A stretch of 37,587 nt of DNA from Candidatus Allocopromorpha excrementigallinarum. Lineage in GTDB: Bacteria; Bacillota; Clostridia; Peptostreptococcales; Anaerovoracaceae. The notes under the pieces are model-generated. The model was not told the DNA's origin, did not search any database, and saw only the letters and a list, made by a program, of their open reading frames with translations. The DNA lies in NCBI GenBank assembly GCA_018714925.1, contig DVMP01000096.1, positions 1 through 37,587 of the forward strand, written 5' to 3'. Shown here piece by piece: positions 14,619-22,201 of the stretch. The translations under genes and the position numbers were made by a program. Each line of letters opens with the position of its first letter. Positions within the stretch are counted from its first letter, which is position 1.

Positions 14619-16115
14619 ATGAGCGGAGATAAGAAAGGGAAGGTCTGGCTGGTGGGAGCCGGCCCCTCAGACAGCGGACTTTTCACCTTAAAGGGAAAGT
14701 ATCTTTTGGAAAGAGCAGACGTGGTGGTGTGCGACAAGCTCATAGGCCGGGGAGTCATGGCCATGATACCTGATCAGGCGGAGATAATTTACGTGGGAAA
14801 AACAGCAGGTCATCACACTGTCCCGCAGCGGGAGATTAACAGAATACTTCTGGAGCAGGCCCTTGCAGGAAAGAGAGTTGTCCGTCTCAAGGGAGGGGAT
14901 CCCTTTGTGTTCGGCAGAGGAGGAGAGGAGCTGGAGCTTCTGGCTGAGGAGGGAATTCCCTTTGAAATAGTTCCCGGGATTACCTCTGCCGTAGCAGTCC
15001 CTGCCTATAACGGAATTCCCGTAACCCACAGGGACTGCTGCTCAGCTCTTCATATTATTACAGGTCACAGAAAGGCCTCGGAAGAGGAAGAGATAGATTA
15101 CGAGGCCCTTGTCAGAGCAGGCGGAACCATGGTTTTCCTCATGGGAGTTACAGCCATGGGGAAGATATGCGGAGGTCTTTTAAAGGCGGGAATGGACAAG
15201 GACACGCCTGCCGCCATCCTGGAGCGAGGGACGACTGCCCATCAGAGAAGAGTTGTTTCAACTGTGGGGAAGCTTCCTGCGGACAGTGAGAAGGAGGGGA
15301 TCAAGCCGCCGGCCGTAATTATAGTCGGTGAAGTCTGCGCCCTTGCCGAAAGGTTCCACTGGGCGGAGGACAGACCTCTGGGAAAAATGAAGATAGCGGT
15401 AACAAGGCCCAGAGACAGAAGCTCGACTCTCGCGGAAAAGCTTGCGGAGCTGGGAGCTGAGGTGGTGCTTCTTCCATCAGTGGCCACACAGCCTTTCAGG
15501 GAAAATAAAAGACTTCGGGAGGCTCTCGATCACACAGACAATTACAGATGGATTGTATTTACCAGTCCCGTGGGAGTCAAGACATTTTTCAGGACTATGA
15601 AAGAGATGGGAAAGGATATTCGCTCTCTGGCGGGAATAAGCTTTGGGGTCATAGGCGAGGGCACAAAAAAGGCTGTGGAGGAAAAGGGAATCCTCGTGGA
15701 GCTTATGCCTGAGGTCTACAGCGGAAAAGCTCTGGGAGAGCTTTTGGCCCGTACTGTGTCAAAGGAAGAAAGAATCCTTATACCGAGGGCTGCCGCGGGG
15801 ACTGAGGATGTGATTATTCCTCTCAGGAAGGAGGGAATAGCCTTTGACGATATTCCTGTCTACGATACCCTTGAGGGAGCAGACAGCCGCGGAGCCTTAT
15901 GGGATGAGACCATGGATATGGCGGTGTTCACCAGCGCTTCCACAGTAAGGGGATTTGTCAAGATGAATCCTCAGGCTGATTTTTCTTCAATAAGAGCTGT
16001 CTGTATAGGAGAACAGACGGCCGCCGCGGCCCGGCAGCAGGGAATGAAGGTGGAAATTTCGGATAAAGCCACCATTGACAGCCTGGTCGATAAAATCAGA
16101 GAAATAGCCGGTTGA
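14619..16115 (+). CDS. cobA-hemD: Fusion: uroporphyrinogen-III C-methyltransferase (CobA) + uroporphyrinogen-III synthase (HemD)
   Basis: A bifunctional 498-residue protein that closes hydroxymethylbilane to uroporphyrinogen III (HemD) and methylates it twice with S-adenosylmethionine to precorrin-2 (CobA). Residues 1-250 are the methyltransferase: VWLVGAGPSDSGLFTLKG, VVRLKGGDPFVFGRGGEE, VPGITSAVAVPAYNGIPVTH and the MGV segment. Residues 255-498 are the divergent HemD fold, recognised by IAVTRPRDRSSTLAEKL, IVFTSPVGVKTFF, ILIPRAAAGTEDVI and FTSASTVRGF. This fusion is well known in Clostridia and lactobacilli. It is the last gene of the riboswitch operon, which ends at a strong terminator. The fusion directs uroporphyrinogen toward sirohaem and cobalamin instead of haem. 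Confidence 0.95.
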   Translation: MSGDKKGKVWLVGAGPSDSGLFTLKGKYLLERADVVVCDKLIGRGVMAMIPDQAEIIYVGKTAGHHTVPQREINRILLEQALAGKRVVRLKGGDPFVFGRGGEELELLAEEGIPFEIVPGITSAVAVPAYNGIPVTHRDCCSALHIITGHRKASEEEEIDYEALVRAGGTMVFLMGVTAMGKICGGLLKAGMDKDTPAAILERGTTAHQRRVVSTVGKLPADSEKEGIKPPAVIIVGEVCALAERFHWAEDRPLGKMKIAVTRPRDRSSTLAEKLAELGAEVVLLPSVATQPFRENKRLREALDHTDNYRWIVFTSPVGVKTFFRTMKEMGKDIRSLAGISFGVIGEGTKKAVEEKGILVELMPEVYSGKALGELLARTVSKEERILIPRAAAGTEDVIIPLRKEGIAFDDIPVYDTLEGADSRGALWDETMDMAVFTSASTVRGFVKMNPQADFSSIRAVCIGEQTAAAARQQGMKVEISDKATIDSLVDKIREIAG

Positions 16116-16137
16116 TTTCAGCAAATTTAATACATAA

Positions 16138-16189
16138 AAAAGTCCGTAATCCGGGCGAGGTAATCCTCAGGGCCTGATTGCGGACTTTT
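16138..16189. terminator. Bidirectional terminator between cobA-hemD and the ABC permease
   Basis: A 14-bp stem with a single G-U: AAAAGTCCGTAATC (16138-16151) and GATTGCGGACTTTT (16176-16189), with an inner GAGG/CCTC helix. The A run on one side and T run on the other let it work on both strands, serving converging genes. Confidence 0.88.
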
Positions 16190-16214
16190 GATTTCAGAGA
16201 CTGTTCCCAGAATG

Positions 16215-18311
16215 TCAGCGGATATCAAGCTGCCTTTTCACGGTTTTGACAGTCGCTCTGTAGACAAGGTATATGACGGCTGCCGTAAGGCAGGATATTC
16301 CCAGACATATGAGGAGGGCGATAATCTCCGAGAAGGTGAGGGCTCCGTCGTTGGCGTACTGGAGCATCACATAGAGAAGGAACATTATGGCCAGTCCCGA
16401 TACGGAAGGAACCGTAAATACCCTTCTGCACTGGCTTTTCACCTCCTTTGAAAGAAAGGCGGGAGAGGCGCCCAGACGTCTGAGGTCGTCAAAAACATAC
16501 CTGTTGTTGAGAGCGATGGTCTGGCATCTGGTGTGGAATATTATAAGAGCAGCCACCATACATATTACGGATATGAACAGGAAGGTCATCAGGAAGACGG
16601 CAAAGGTCCTCAGATAATCGCTGCTGTCCATTATCCTGAACTTGGGCATGTATTCCCAGTTCATGCGGAAATCGCTGGAATCAGGCTGGCTGTAGTCTAC
16701 GGTAAAGTAACGTGAATCAGGAGACTCATCGCCTCTTTCCTCTGCCGATATTACAGCTACGGGATCGTAATAGGTGCTGTAGGCATATTCAGGGCACATG
16801 CCGGCAATCAGCGACTCATAAAGCTCCCGGGCGAAGGAGTAGCTGTCCTCGCCGCCGGCGTTAAACATGGTAATGTGTCCCATCCACTGAGGAGAAAGAC
16901 CTGAGGCGATGGATTCGTAATCCCGGTCATCCATAATATAAAATCCCGCCTCGCTGAAGAGAAGGCTGTAGCCCAGATAATCCTTGAATTTAACGTCAGC
17001 TGTACCGCGGGTTGTCATGTTGGTGAGCTTTTCAGATCCTGAATTGAGATAATAGGTTCCGGTCCCCTCATCGCCGCATATGGCCAGATATTCGCCCCTG
17101 TCCACATGAGCCTTAATTCCCGTCATCCTCTCAAAGGAAGACTCGGAGATAAATTTGCCGCTGCCGAGAAGCTCTCTGTACTCCACATCAAAGGAATTGT
17201 TTTTTCCCTCAACCTCCGCGTAGCCATCCATGGCCAGGATTATATAGTCGCCGGAGGTCCAGTCCTCAATGGAGACGCCGCCGGCTTCGGCCATTTCCTC
17301 TGTTTCCTGTCTGCCGGGAGCCTCGGCGCCCTCAGGATAGTGAAAATAATAATCGTAGGGCCTGTTTCCTGTGTCTATTATCTGACTTGCGCTTAAGGTT
17401 GGAAGGTAGAAGGCGGCAAAGGCGGCTCCCGCTATGAGAACAGCGCTTACCAGCATGTTGTTGACAGTCTGCTTTCCCTGGAATTTCATCATGCTTCTGG
17501 CGATAATATTCCTGTAGGGATTTCTCTTCCTGCTGAACCATCCGTGCACTACGGCGTGGAGCATGACCATGTAAAGCCCCGCCAGAGCGGGAAGATACAG
17601 AAGGTTAAGCCACACAGGACCATACGCGCTGAAAAGAGCCTGATACGCGCTTTCGGCGTTGTAGCCCATAAAGGCGCCCATAAGTATGAGAATCAGGCCC
17701 ACAGGACCGCACCACCGGCCAAGCTCTTTAACGGGCTCGTTTTTATGCTCTTCATGAACCACATCCATTATGTTGGTCTTCCTCAGATAGCGCCAGGCTG
17801 TGGCGCAGGAAAACAGGACCACCATAAGGAGAAAGCCCAATGATATGAAGAGACATTTAGGATCAATTGAAAGAGCCGCTTCATCGCTTTCGGTCATGAG
17901 GGAAAAGGCGTTCCACAGGAGCCACACCAGAGGAAAGCCGGCCGCGACACCCAGAAGCGCCGATAAGGAACTGAGGCTCAGCACCTCTCTGAAAAGCCCG
18001 GGAGCAAGTCTTCGTCTGGAGGCTCCCAGAGCCATGAGAACACCCAGCTGTCTCGATTTTTTTCTGAAAAAGAGACTGGCGGTGTATATGGTGAATACTA
18101 TGCACCCAAAGAGGGCAAGAACAAATATGGCCGTCATCTGCTTTCTGCTGTCTCCTCCTTCAGGCAGGACCGTCAGCACTGTGGGAGACATTATAAGCGC
18201 CGAATACGCGGATATGAGCATGAGAGCTATAAAGTTGCAGAAAAGGTACAGCCCTGCCTGCCTTCTGTCGGCTCTCTGCAGCTTCCTTTCGAGATCATAT
18301 ATGGTTGTCAT
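16215..18311 (-). CDS. ABC transporter permease, FtsX/BceB-like
   Basis: A 698-residue membrane protein of the MacB/FtsX superfamily. It begins with a helix, then FVLALFGCIVFTIYTASLFF and RQLGVLMALGASRRRL, which is typical of Bce-type permeases. About seven helices lie in the first 310 residues, then a large extracytoplasmic domain (about 320-590) and the last three helices near the C-terminus (LMTFLFISVICMVAALIIF onward). This matches BceB architecture, whose external domain contacts antimicrobial peptides. It overlaps the ATPase gene by four bases (ATGA). Bce transporters usually provide bacitracin or lantibiotic resistance and signal to a kinase; here the linked kinase is AgrC-like, not BceS-like. 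The substrate cannot be read from the sequence. Confidence 0.88.
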   Translation of the reverse strand: MTTIYDLERKLQRADRRQAGLYLFCNFIALMLISAYSALIMSPTVLTVLPEGGDSRKQMTAIFVLALFGCIVFTIYTASLFFRKKSRQLGVLMALGASRRRLAPGLFREVLSLSSLSALLGVAAGFPLVWLLWNAFSLMTESDEAALSIDPKCLFISLGFLLMVVLFSCATAWRYLRKTNIMDVVHEEHKNEPVKELGRWCGPVGLILILMGAFMGYNAESAYQALFSAYGPVWLNLLYLPALAGLYMVMLHAVVHGWFSRKRNPYRNIIARSMMKFQGKQTVNNMLVSAVLIAGAAFAAFYLPTLSASQIIDTGNRPYDYYFHYPEGAEAPGRQETEEMAEAGGVSIEDWTSGDYIILAMDGYAEVEGKNNSFDVEYRELLGSGKFISESSFERMTGIKAHVDRGEYLAICGDEGTGTYYLNSGSEKLTNMTTRGTADVKFKDYLGYSLLFSEAGFYIMDDRDYESIASGLSPQWMGHITMFNAGGEDSYSFARELYESLIAGMCPEYAYSTYYDPVAVISAEERGDESPDSRYFTVDYSQPDSSDFRMNWEYMPKFRIMDSSDYLRTFAVFLMTFLFISVICMVAALIIFHTRCQTIALNNRYVFDDLRRLGASPAFLSKEVKSQCRRVFTVPSVSGLAIMFLLYVMLQYANDGALTFSEIIALLICLGISCLTAAVIYLVYRATVKTVKRQLDIR

Positions 18312-19054
18312 TTCTCGTCACCACTCATTTCTTTAATGGCGTCAAGGAGCTGGTCCTGAAACTCCTTTCTGTCAGATTTTCTTTCAAGCTGACGGTATAC
18401 GGAGCCGTCCTTCATGAGAATAACTCTGTCACAGTAGGAAGCTGAAAAACTGTCGTGAGTCACCATGAAAACAGTAGCGTTCATAGTGGTCCTCGCGTTT
18501 TCAAAGGACTCTATAACCGCCCTGCTTGATTTGCTGTCAAGGTTGCCTGTAGGCTCGTCGGCCAGAATTATGAGAGGCATGTTTATAAGGCTTCTGGCCA
18601 CTGCTGTTCTCTGCTTCTCTCCTCCCGATATATCTGAAGGGTACTTGTCCCTTATATGATCTATGGAAAACAGCGTAAGAAGCCTGTCAGCCAGCTCCTC
18701 CGCCTTCTGACCGACTCTGCCGTGGATTATACGGGGAACGAGAATGTTGTCTCTGACCGTAAGGCCGTCAAGAAGCATAAAATCCTGGAAAACGAAGCCC
18801 AGCTTTTCATTTCTGACCTTTGCTAGATCGTGTTCGCTGAGCTCTGAAAGCTTTATCCCGCCCAGGGTTATGGTTCCCTCATCAAAGGGTATGTAGCAGG
18901 ATATACAGTTGAGAAGTGTGCTCTTGCCGGAGCCTGAAGGTCCCATAACAGCCACGAACTCTCCCTGAGCAACGTGGAAGCTGACACCTTTAAGCACAGG
19001 ATAGACATTTTTACCCGACCGGTATGATTTGTGAAGATCTTTTACATAAAGCAT
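18308..19054 (-). CDS. ABC transporter ATP-binding protein, BceA/LolD-like
   Basis: Cytoplasmic ATPase partner of the permease downstream. Motifs are complete: Walker A GPSGSGKST, Q-loop VFQDFMLLDGLTVRDN, signature ISGGEKQRTAVARSL, Walker B LIILADEPTGNLDS and switch histidine VTHDS. This set is characteristic of the MacB/LolD/BceA group. The frame is open back to 19165, but the homologous N-terminus begins MLYVKDLHKSYRSG at 19054, with a purine-rich AAAGGTGA before it, so I take that start (248 residues). Upstream on the minus strand is an extended -10 (TGCTATTAT, 19098-19090). The pair is divergent from a LytTR regulator and AgrC-like kinase that probably control it. Confidence 0.92.
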   Translation of the reverse strand: MLYVKDLHKSYRSGKNVYPVLKGVSFHVAQGEFVAVMGPSGSGKSTLLNCISCYIPFDEGTITLGGIKLSELSEHDLAKVRNEKLGFVFQDFMLLDGLTVRDNILVPRIIHGRVGQKAEELADRLLTLFSIDHIRDKYPSDISGGEKQRTAVARSLINMPLIILADEPTGNLDSKSSRAVIESFENARTTMNATVFMVTHDSFSASYCDRVILMKDGSVYRQLERKSDRKEFQDQLLDAIKEMSGDEK

Positions 19055-19089
19055 TTGTGTCACCTTTCCTTTCTTTTTTTCCACGGGAG

Positions 19090-19098
19090 ATAATAGCA
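19090..19098 (-). promoter_or_regulatory. Candidate extended -10 promoter of the ABC transporter operon
   Basis: Minus-strand TGC-TATTAT (19098-19090) lies about 36 bases upstream of the ATPase ATG. The -35 region (TTTTAC at 19118-19113) is poor, so an activator may be needed. Confidence 0.45.
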
Positions 19099-19124
19099 CA
19101 TAAGAGGGGACGGTAAAATCAGCC

Positions 19125-19202
19125 ATGTAAAAATATGCCTCTCTCATGTAAAGAACTGAACGCAAATGCTGAAAATGTAAAGTTTTGAACCTCTCATGTA
19201 AA
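19125..19202 (+). repeat. Four ATGTAAA direct repeats in two 21-bp-spaced pairs
   Basis: ATGTAAA occurs at 19125-19131, 19146-19152, 19175-19181 and 19196-19202, all in one orientation. Members of each pair are 21 bases apart (two helical turns), and the pairs are 50 bases apart. LytTR regulators such as AgrA bind direct repeats with this spacing. Copies two and three extend to GTAAAGnnnTGAAC. The right-hand copy overlaps the -35 position of the regulator promoter, the usual place for an activator site. Confidence 0.7.
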
Positions 19203-19218
19203 CTTTCGCGGGCCCTTA

Positions 19219-19227
19219 TGATATAAT
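19219..19227 (+). promoter_or_regulatory. Extended -10 promoter of the LytTR regulator gene
   Basis: TGA-TATAAT at 19219-19227 with no recognisable -35; an ATGTAAA repeat occupies the -35 position. This pattern suggests activator-dependent, probably autoregulated, transcription. Confidence 0.6.
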
Positions 19228-19257
19228 AAACGGGAATTTACGTTTAAAGGTGGCAGA

Positions 19258-20022
19258 ATGCTGAGAATAGGTATATGCGACGATGAGAGCGGAGCCAGAG
19301 ACGGCCTGCAGGCAGAGATCGAGAAGCTGCTCGATGACAATGAGGAAAAGGTTGTCTACAGCTTTGTGTCAGGCAGAAACGCCGCGGGCTGGATATCGAG
19401 ACACCCGGGAGAAATAGACCTTCTCTTTCTCGATGTAAAGATGCCTCATATGAACGGAATAGAGGCGGCAAGAATTATTCGGGAACAGGACAGAAATATT
19501 ATGATAGTCCTGGTAACGGCATATGACGACTACGTTTTTGACGGCTATAAGGTGGGCGCTCTGGACTACATAATGAAGCCTGTGAGCTCCACAGGGATCA
19601 GAGAGCTTTTGGACAGAGTGAGGAAGCTTATGAAGGGAACGGAGGAGGAGATGTTCGCCCTCCGGAACGTACAGGGGACATACAGATTCCCCTTAAAGGA
19701 CATTCTCTGGTTTTACAGTGACAGAAGAAGGGTCATTCTCGTAACGGAGAAGGGAGAATATCCCTTTTACGACAGGCTTGACATGGTGGAGAAAAGGCTT
19801 GGAGACAGATTTGTGAGAATACATCAGAGATATCTGGTAAACCTCTGCAAGGTTGATCATGTCGGAGGCTCCGCCGTGGATATAGGAAGCGTTTCACTTC
19901 CCATAAGCCGAAGCCTTAGGGACAAGGCGTCGGCAAGGCTGGCAGAGGCTGTGATTTCTTCGGGGGGGGTTATAAAAAGTGACGGGGACGACTCCTCAGC
20001 TTCTCATTATAGCGGCCTTTAA
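19258..20022 (+). CDS. LytTR-family response regulator (AgrA/VirR-like)
   Basis: A 254-residue response regulator. The receiver domain has the acidic pair Asp8-Asp9 (GICDDES), the phosphorylated Asp59 (LLFLDVKMP), Thr87 (VLVTAYDD) and Lys107 (YIMKPVS). The C-terminal LytTR DNA-binding domain covers roughly residues 135-240 with typical segments IHQRYLVNLCKVDHV and VSLPISRS. Such regulators bind direct repeats about 21 bases apart, which are present upstream. An eight-G run at 19962-19969 lies near the end, after the folded domain; reading past it adds about 17 residues and gives a 44-base overlap with the kinase gene. One inserted or lost G would end the protein sooner. Start chosen at the ATG with AAAGGTGG upstream. 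Confidence 0.92.
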   Translation: MLRIGICDDESGARDGLQAEIEKLLDDNEEKVVYSFVSGRNAAGWISRHPGEIDLLFLDVKMPHMNGIEAARIIREQDRNIMIVLVTAYDDYVFDGYKVGALDYIMKPVSSTGIRELLDRVRKLMKGTEEEMFALRNVQGTYRFPLKDILWFYSDRRRVILVTEKGEYPFYDRLDMVEKRLGDRFVRIHQRYLVNLCKVDHVGGSAVDIGSVSLPISRSLRDKASARLAEAVISSGGVIKSDGDDSSASHYSGL

Positions 20023-21238
20023 CGGGCTGCTTCTTTCGGGTATTGTAAAGTCTCTCATTCCCATAAGGAAAAAATGGTGGGCATGGGCTTTGCTTTTTTC
20101 CGTATGCTATTTCAGCGTAACCATGATCATATACATAGGGGACTGGATAAATCTGGTGCCTACTGTTCTGGTTTTTACAGCAGGTACGCTCATATGCGGA
20201 GAGGGTATCTTTCTTGAAAAGCTGGCGGTAAGCTTCATGACGGCCAGTACCCTTTTTTCCGTAAGCGCCATATGCGATAATTATGTGGGGCTGTATATAC
20301 CCTTTCCCTACAGGAGCCTGGTGAAAACAGCCTTTCTTCTCGCCCTTTTTCTTCTGGCCAGACGCTTTGCCCCTTCCAAAGGCTACAGACTGTCTCCCTC
20401 AATGTGGAGACTGCTGCTGCTTCTTTCCGCGGCTCCCTTTGCCACAGTCATCAGCGTTGTTGTCATTGCCAGCGATTTTTATATAGATGATATGCACAGG
20501 GAGACCTGCCTGGCGCTTCTCATAATCGCTCTGGCGTCCTTTCTCGGTCTTCTGTGGACAACGGTAGTCCTGGGGAGGCAGAGAGAGCTGGAGCTGGAAG
20601 CGCTGTTCGGTGAGATGAACGACAGGTATTACAGGCTTATGGAACAGCAGAGCTTTGAAATAAGAAGGCTGAAGCACGACATGGCCAACCATCTTCAGGC
20701 TATGGCGGCCATGGGAGAGAAGAGAGGGCAGTACATAGAGGAGCTTTTGCAGAAGGAGGCTTTCAGAAAGGTATTTACCTGGTCGGGAGACGATACCGTA
20801 AACGCGGTAATGACAGTTAAAAGCTCCGTAATGGAAAGAGACTCCATAAAAATGAAAGCCTCTGTGGAGATTGACCGGGAGCTTCCCTTTAAGAAGACCG
20901 ATGTATGCGCCATCTTCGCCAACGCTCTTGACAACGCCATAGAGGCCTGCAGACAACTGGAGCCTGAGGACAGAAAAATAATTCTCGAAAGCGGAACAGG
21001 AAAGGGACTCTTTGTTCTGTCGGTGAAAAATCCTGTTCCTCCTTCCGGGGAAGGGAGGAAAGGAGCGGGCCTTCCCGCCACAGCCAAGGAGGACGGCAGG
21101 AATCACGGCTTCGGTCTCAGAAGCATCAAAGAGACGGCTGAGAGAAACGGCGGAAGCATGGAGATAAAAAGCCGGGACGGAAGGTTTTGTCTGCTGGTTC
21201 ACATGCCTCTGCCACGGGACGACAAAAACGTGGTATAA
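19979..21238 (+). CDS. Sensor histidine kinase, AgrC/VirS-like (GHKL)
   Basis: A 419-residue membrane kinase. The first 200 residues hold six or seven hydrophobic helices with short loops, like the peptide-sensing AgrC input domain. The phospho-acceptor box is EIRRLKHDMANHLQAM with the histidine near residue 232. The ATPase domain shows an N box (IFANALDNAIEAC) and a G box (HGFGLRSIKETAERNGG). The start is a GTG at 19979; an ATG alternative is absent nearby, and the eight-G run nine bases upstream could serve as a ribosome site. It overlaps the regulator gene, so the two are coupled. No AgrB or AgrD gene is seen, so it may sense a foreign peptide or the transporter state. Confidence 0.9.
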   Translation: MTGTTPQLLIIAAFNGLLLSGIVKSLIPIRKKWWAWALLFSVCYFSVTMIIYIGDWINLVPTVLVFTAGTLICGEGIFLEKLAVSFMTASTLFSVSAICDNYVGLYIPFPYRSLVKTAFLLALFLLARRFAPSKGYRLSPSMWRLLLLLSAAPFATVISVVVIASDFYIDDMHRETCLALLIIALASFLGLLWTTVVLGRQRELELEALFGEMNDRYYRLMEQQSFEIRRLKHDMANHLQAMAAMGEKRGQYIEELLQKEAFRKVFTWSGDDTVNAVMTVKSSVMERDSIKMKASVEIDRELPFKKTDVCAIFANALDNAIEACRQLEPEDRKIILESGTGKGLFVLSVKNPVPPSGEGRKGAGLPATAKEDGRNHGFGLRSIKETAERNGGSMEIKSRDGRFCLLVHMPLPRDDKNVV

Positions 21239-21239
21239 T
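21231..21239 (+). promoter_or_regulatory. Extended -10 promoter for the Nudix-PAP2 pair
   Basis: TGG-TATAAT at 21231-21239 overlaps the kinase stop codon and is about 44 bases ahead of the Nudix ATG. The -35 is weak. It would give the next two genes their own transcript. Confidence 0.5.
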
Positions 21240-21282
21240 AGTAGCCGAAGCCTATACGGATACATAAACAGGAGGACGGACT

Positions 21283-21693
21283 ATGCAGGGATATAACTGC
21301 GTAATGGTATACAGCCCGGATGGAGAGAGACTTTTGTTCTGCAGGAGGACCGAAGACCCCTACAAGGGGAAGTACAACCTGGTGGGAGGGAAGATAGAGC
21401 CGGGAGAAAACGGAAAAGAAGCCGCCTACAGAGAGCTGCGGGAAGAAACAGCCATAGGAAGGGATGATATAGAGCTTTTTCATATGATGGATTTTGTCTA
21501 TTATAATCAGGACTGCAGAGTGGAGGTCTATGTGGGAACCCTTAAGCGCCAGGTGGAGCTCAGGGAGGAAAAGCATCCTCTTCTGTGGCTTTCCTCTCAT
21601 GAGGATTTTTTTGACAGGGAAAGCTTTGCCGGAGAAGGAAACATAGGCCACATGGTTGAACAGGTGATCCGGTACGGAACGGGGAAAAGGTAG
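21283..21693 (+). CDS. Nudix hydrolase (MutT/8-oxo-dGTPase-like)
   Basis: A 136-residue Nudix enzyme that hydrolyses a nucleoside diphosphate linked to another group. The full Nudix box is present near residues 34-58: GG at the start, then EPGENGKEAAYRELREETAI, matching the G-x5-E-x7-REUxEExGU pattern, with metal-binding glutamates intact. The opening YNCVMVYSPDGERLLFCRR and PYKGKYNLVGGK are similar to MutT-type pyrophosphatases that clean oxidised dGTP, but substrate cannot be set by sequence. A strong AGGAGG precedes the ATG. It is followed after six bases by a PAP2 phosphatase, so the two are probably co-transcribed. Confidence 0.9.
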   Translation: MQGYNCVMVYSPDGERLLFCRRTEDPYKGKYNLVGGKIEPGENGKEAAYRELREETAIGRDDIELFHMMDFVYYNQDCRVEVYVGTLKRQVELREEKHPLLWLSSHEDFFDRESFAGEGNIGHMVEQVIRYGTGKR

Positions 21694-21699
21694 GAGGCC

Positions 21700-22197
21700 A
21701 TGAAAAGGGAAGCGTACGTGAAAATGACGGATCTGGTGAGAGAAAGGAAGGCTCTCCGCGCGGCCGTTATATGGTCCGACAGACTGCTGACAAAGCTGGC
21801 GTATATTATATATCCTGTTTTCGTTATAATTCTTTTTATAAAAAAAGACCCTGACGCTGTCAGAGCGCTTCTGGTGCCGGGAATATCATTTGGGGCGGTA
21901 AGCCTGTTCAGATGGGCATTCCGCGCGCCGAGACCCTACGAGGTCTTTGAGACGACGCCGGTTATAAAGAAAAACACAAAGGGCAAATCCTTTCCCAGCA
22001 GGCATGTGTTTTCCATATTCGTTATAGGGGCCTCCATAATGTGGTTTTCTCCCCTCTGGGGCGCGGCGCTTATGGCGGCAGGTGCGGTTATGGCCGCCGC
22101 CAGGGTTCTCGGAGGAGTGCATTTTCCAAGAGATGTCATCGCCGGAGCGCTTATAGGGGCAGGCTGCGGCATAGCGGGCTTCTGGCTTATCCCGTGA
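21700..22197 (+). CDS. PAP2-family membrane phosphatase
   Basis: A 165-residue membrane protein of the phosphatidic acid phosphatase type 2 family, whose members dephosphorylate lipid phosphates such as undecaprenyl pyrophosphate. Motif 1 is RWAFRAPRP (with Arg in place of the usual first Lys), motif 2 is FPSRH (the acid/base histidine; the common variant of PSGH), and motif 3 is ARVLGGVHFPRD with the nucleophilic histidine and aspartate. Four or five hydrophobic helices are present. The ATG is preceded by AGGAGG overlapping the end of the Nudix gene. The gene converges on the QueG-like gene with only four bases between stops and no clear terminator. Confidence 0.88.
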   Translation: MKREAYVKMTDLVRERKALRAAVIWSDRLLTKLAYIIYPVFVIILFIKKDPDAVRALLVPGISFGAVSLFRWAFRAPRPYEVFETTPVIKKNTKGKSFPSRHVFSIFVIGASIMWFSPLWGAALMAAGAVMAAARVLGGVHFPRDVIAGALIGAGCGIAGFWLIP

Positions 22198-22201
22198 AGG
22201 C

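Noticed and set aside
16215..19054. Classical BceAB-BceRS resistance locus
   Set aside because: The transporter fits, but the linked regulator has a LytTR domain and the kinase is GHKL/AgrC-like, so it is not a BceRS system.
19055..19165. 37-codon N-terminal extension of the ABC ATPase
   Set aside because: It runs across the probable promoter and an ATGTAAA repeat, and homologues begin at MLYVKDL.
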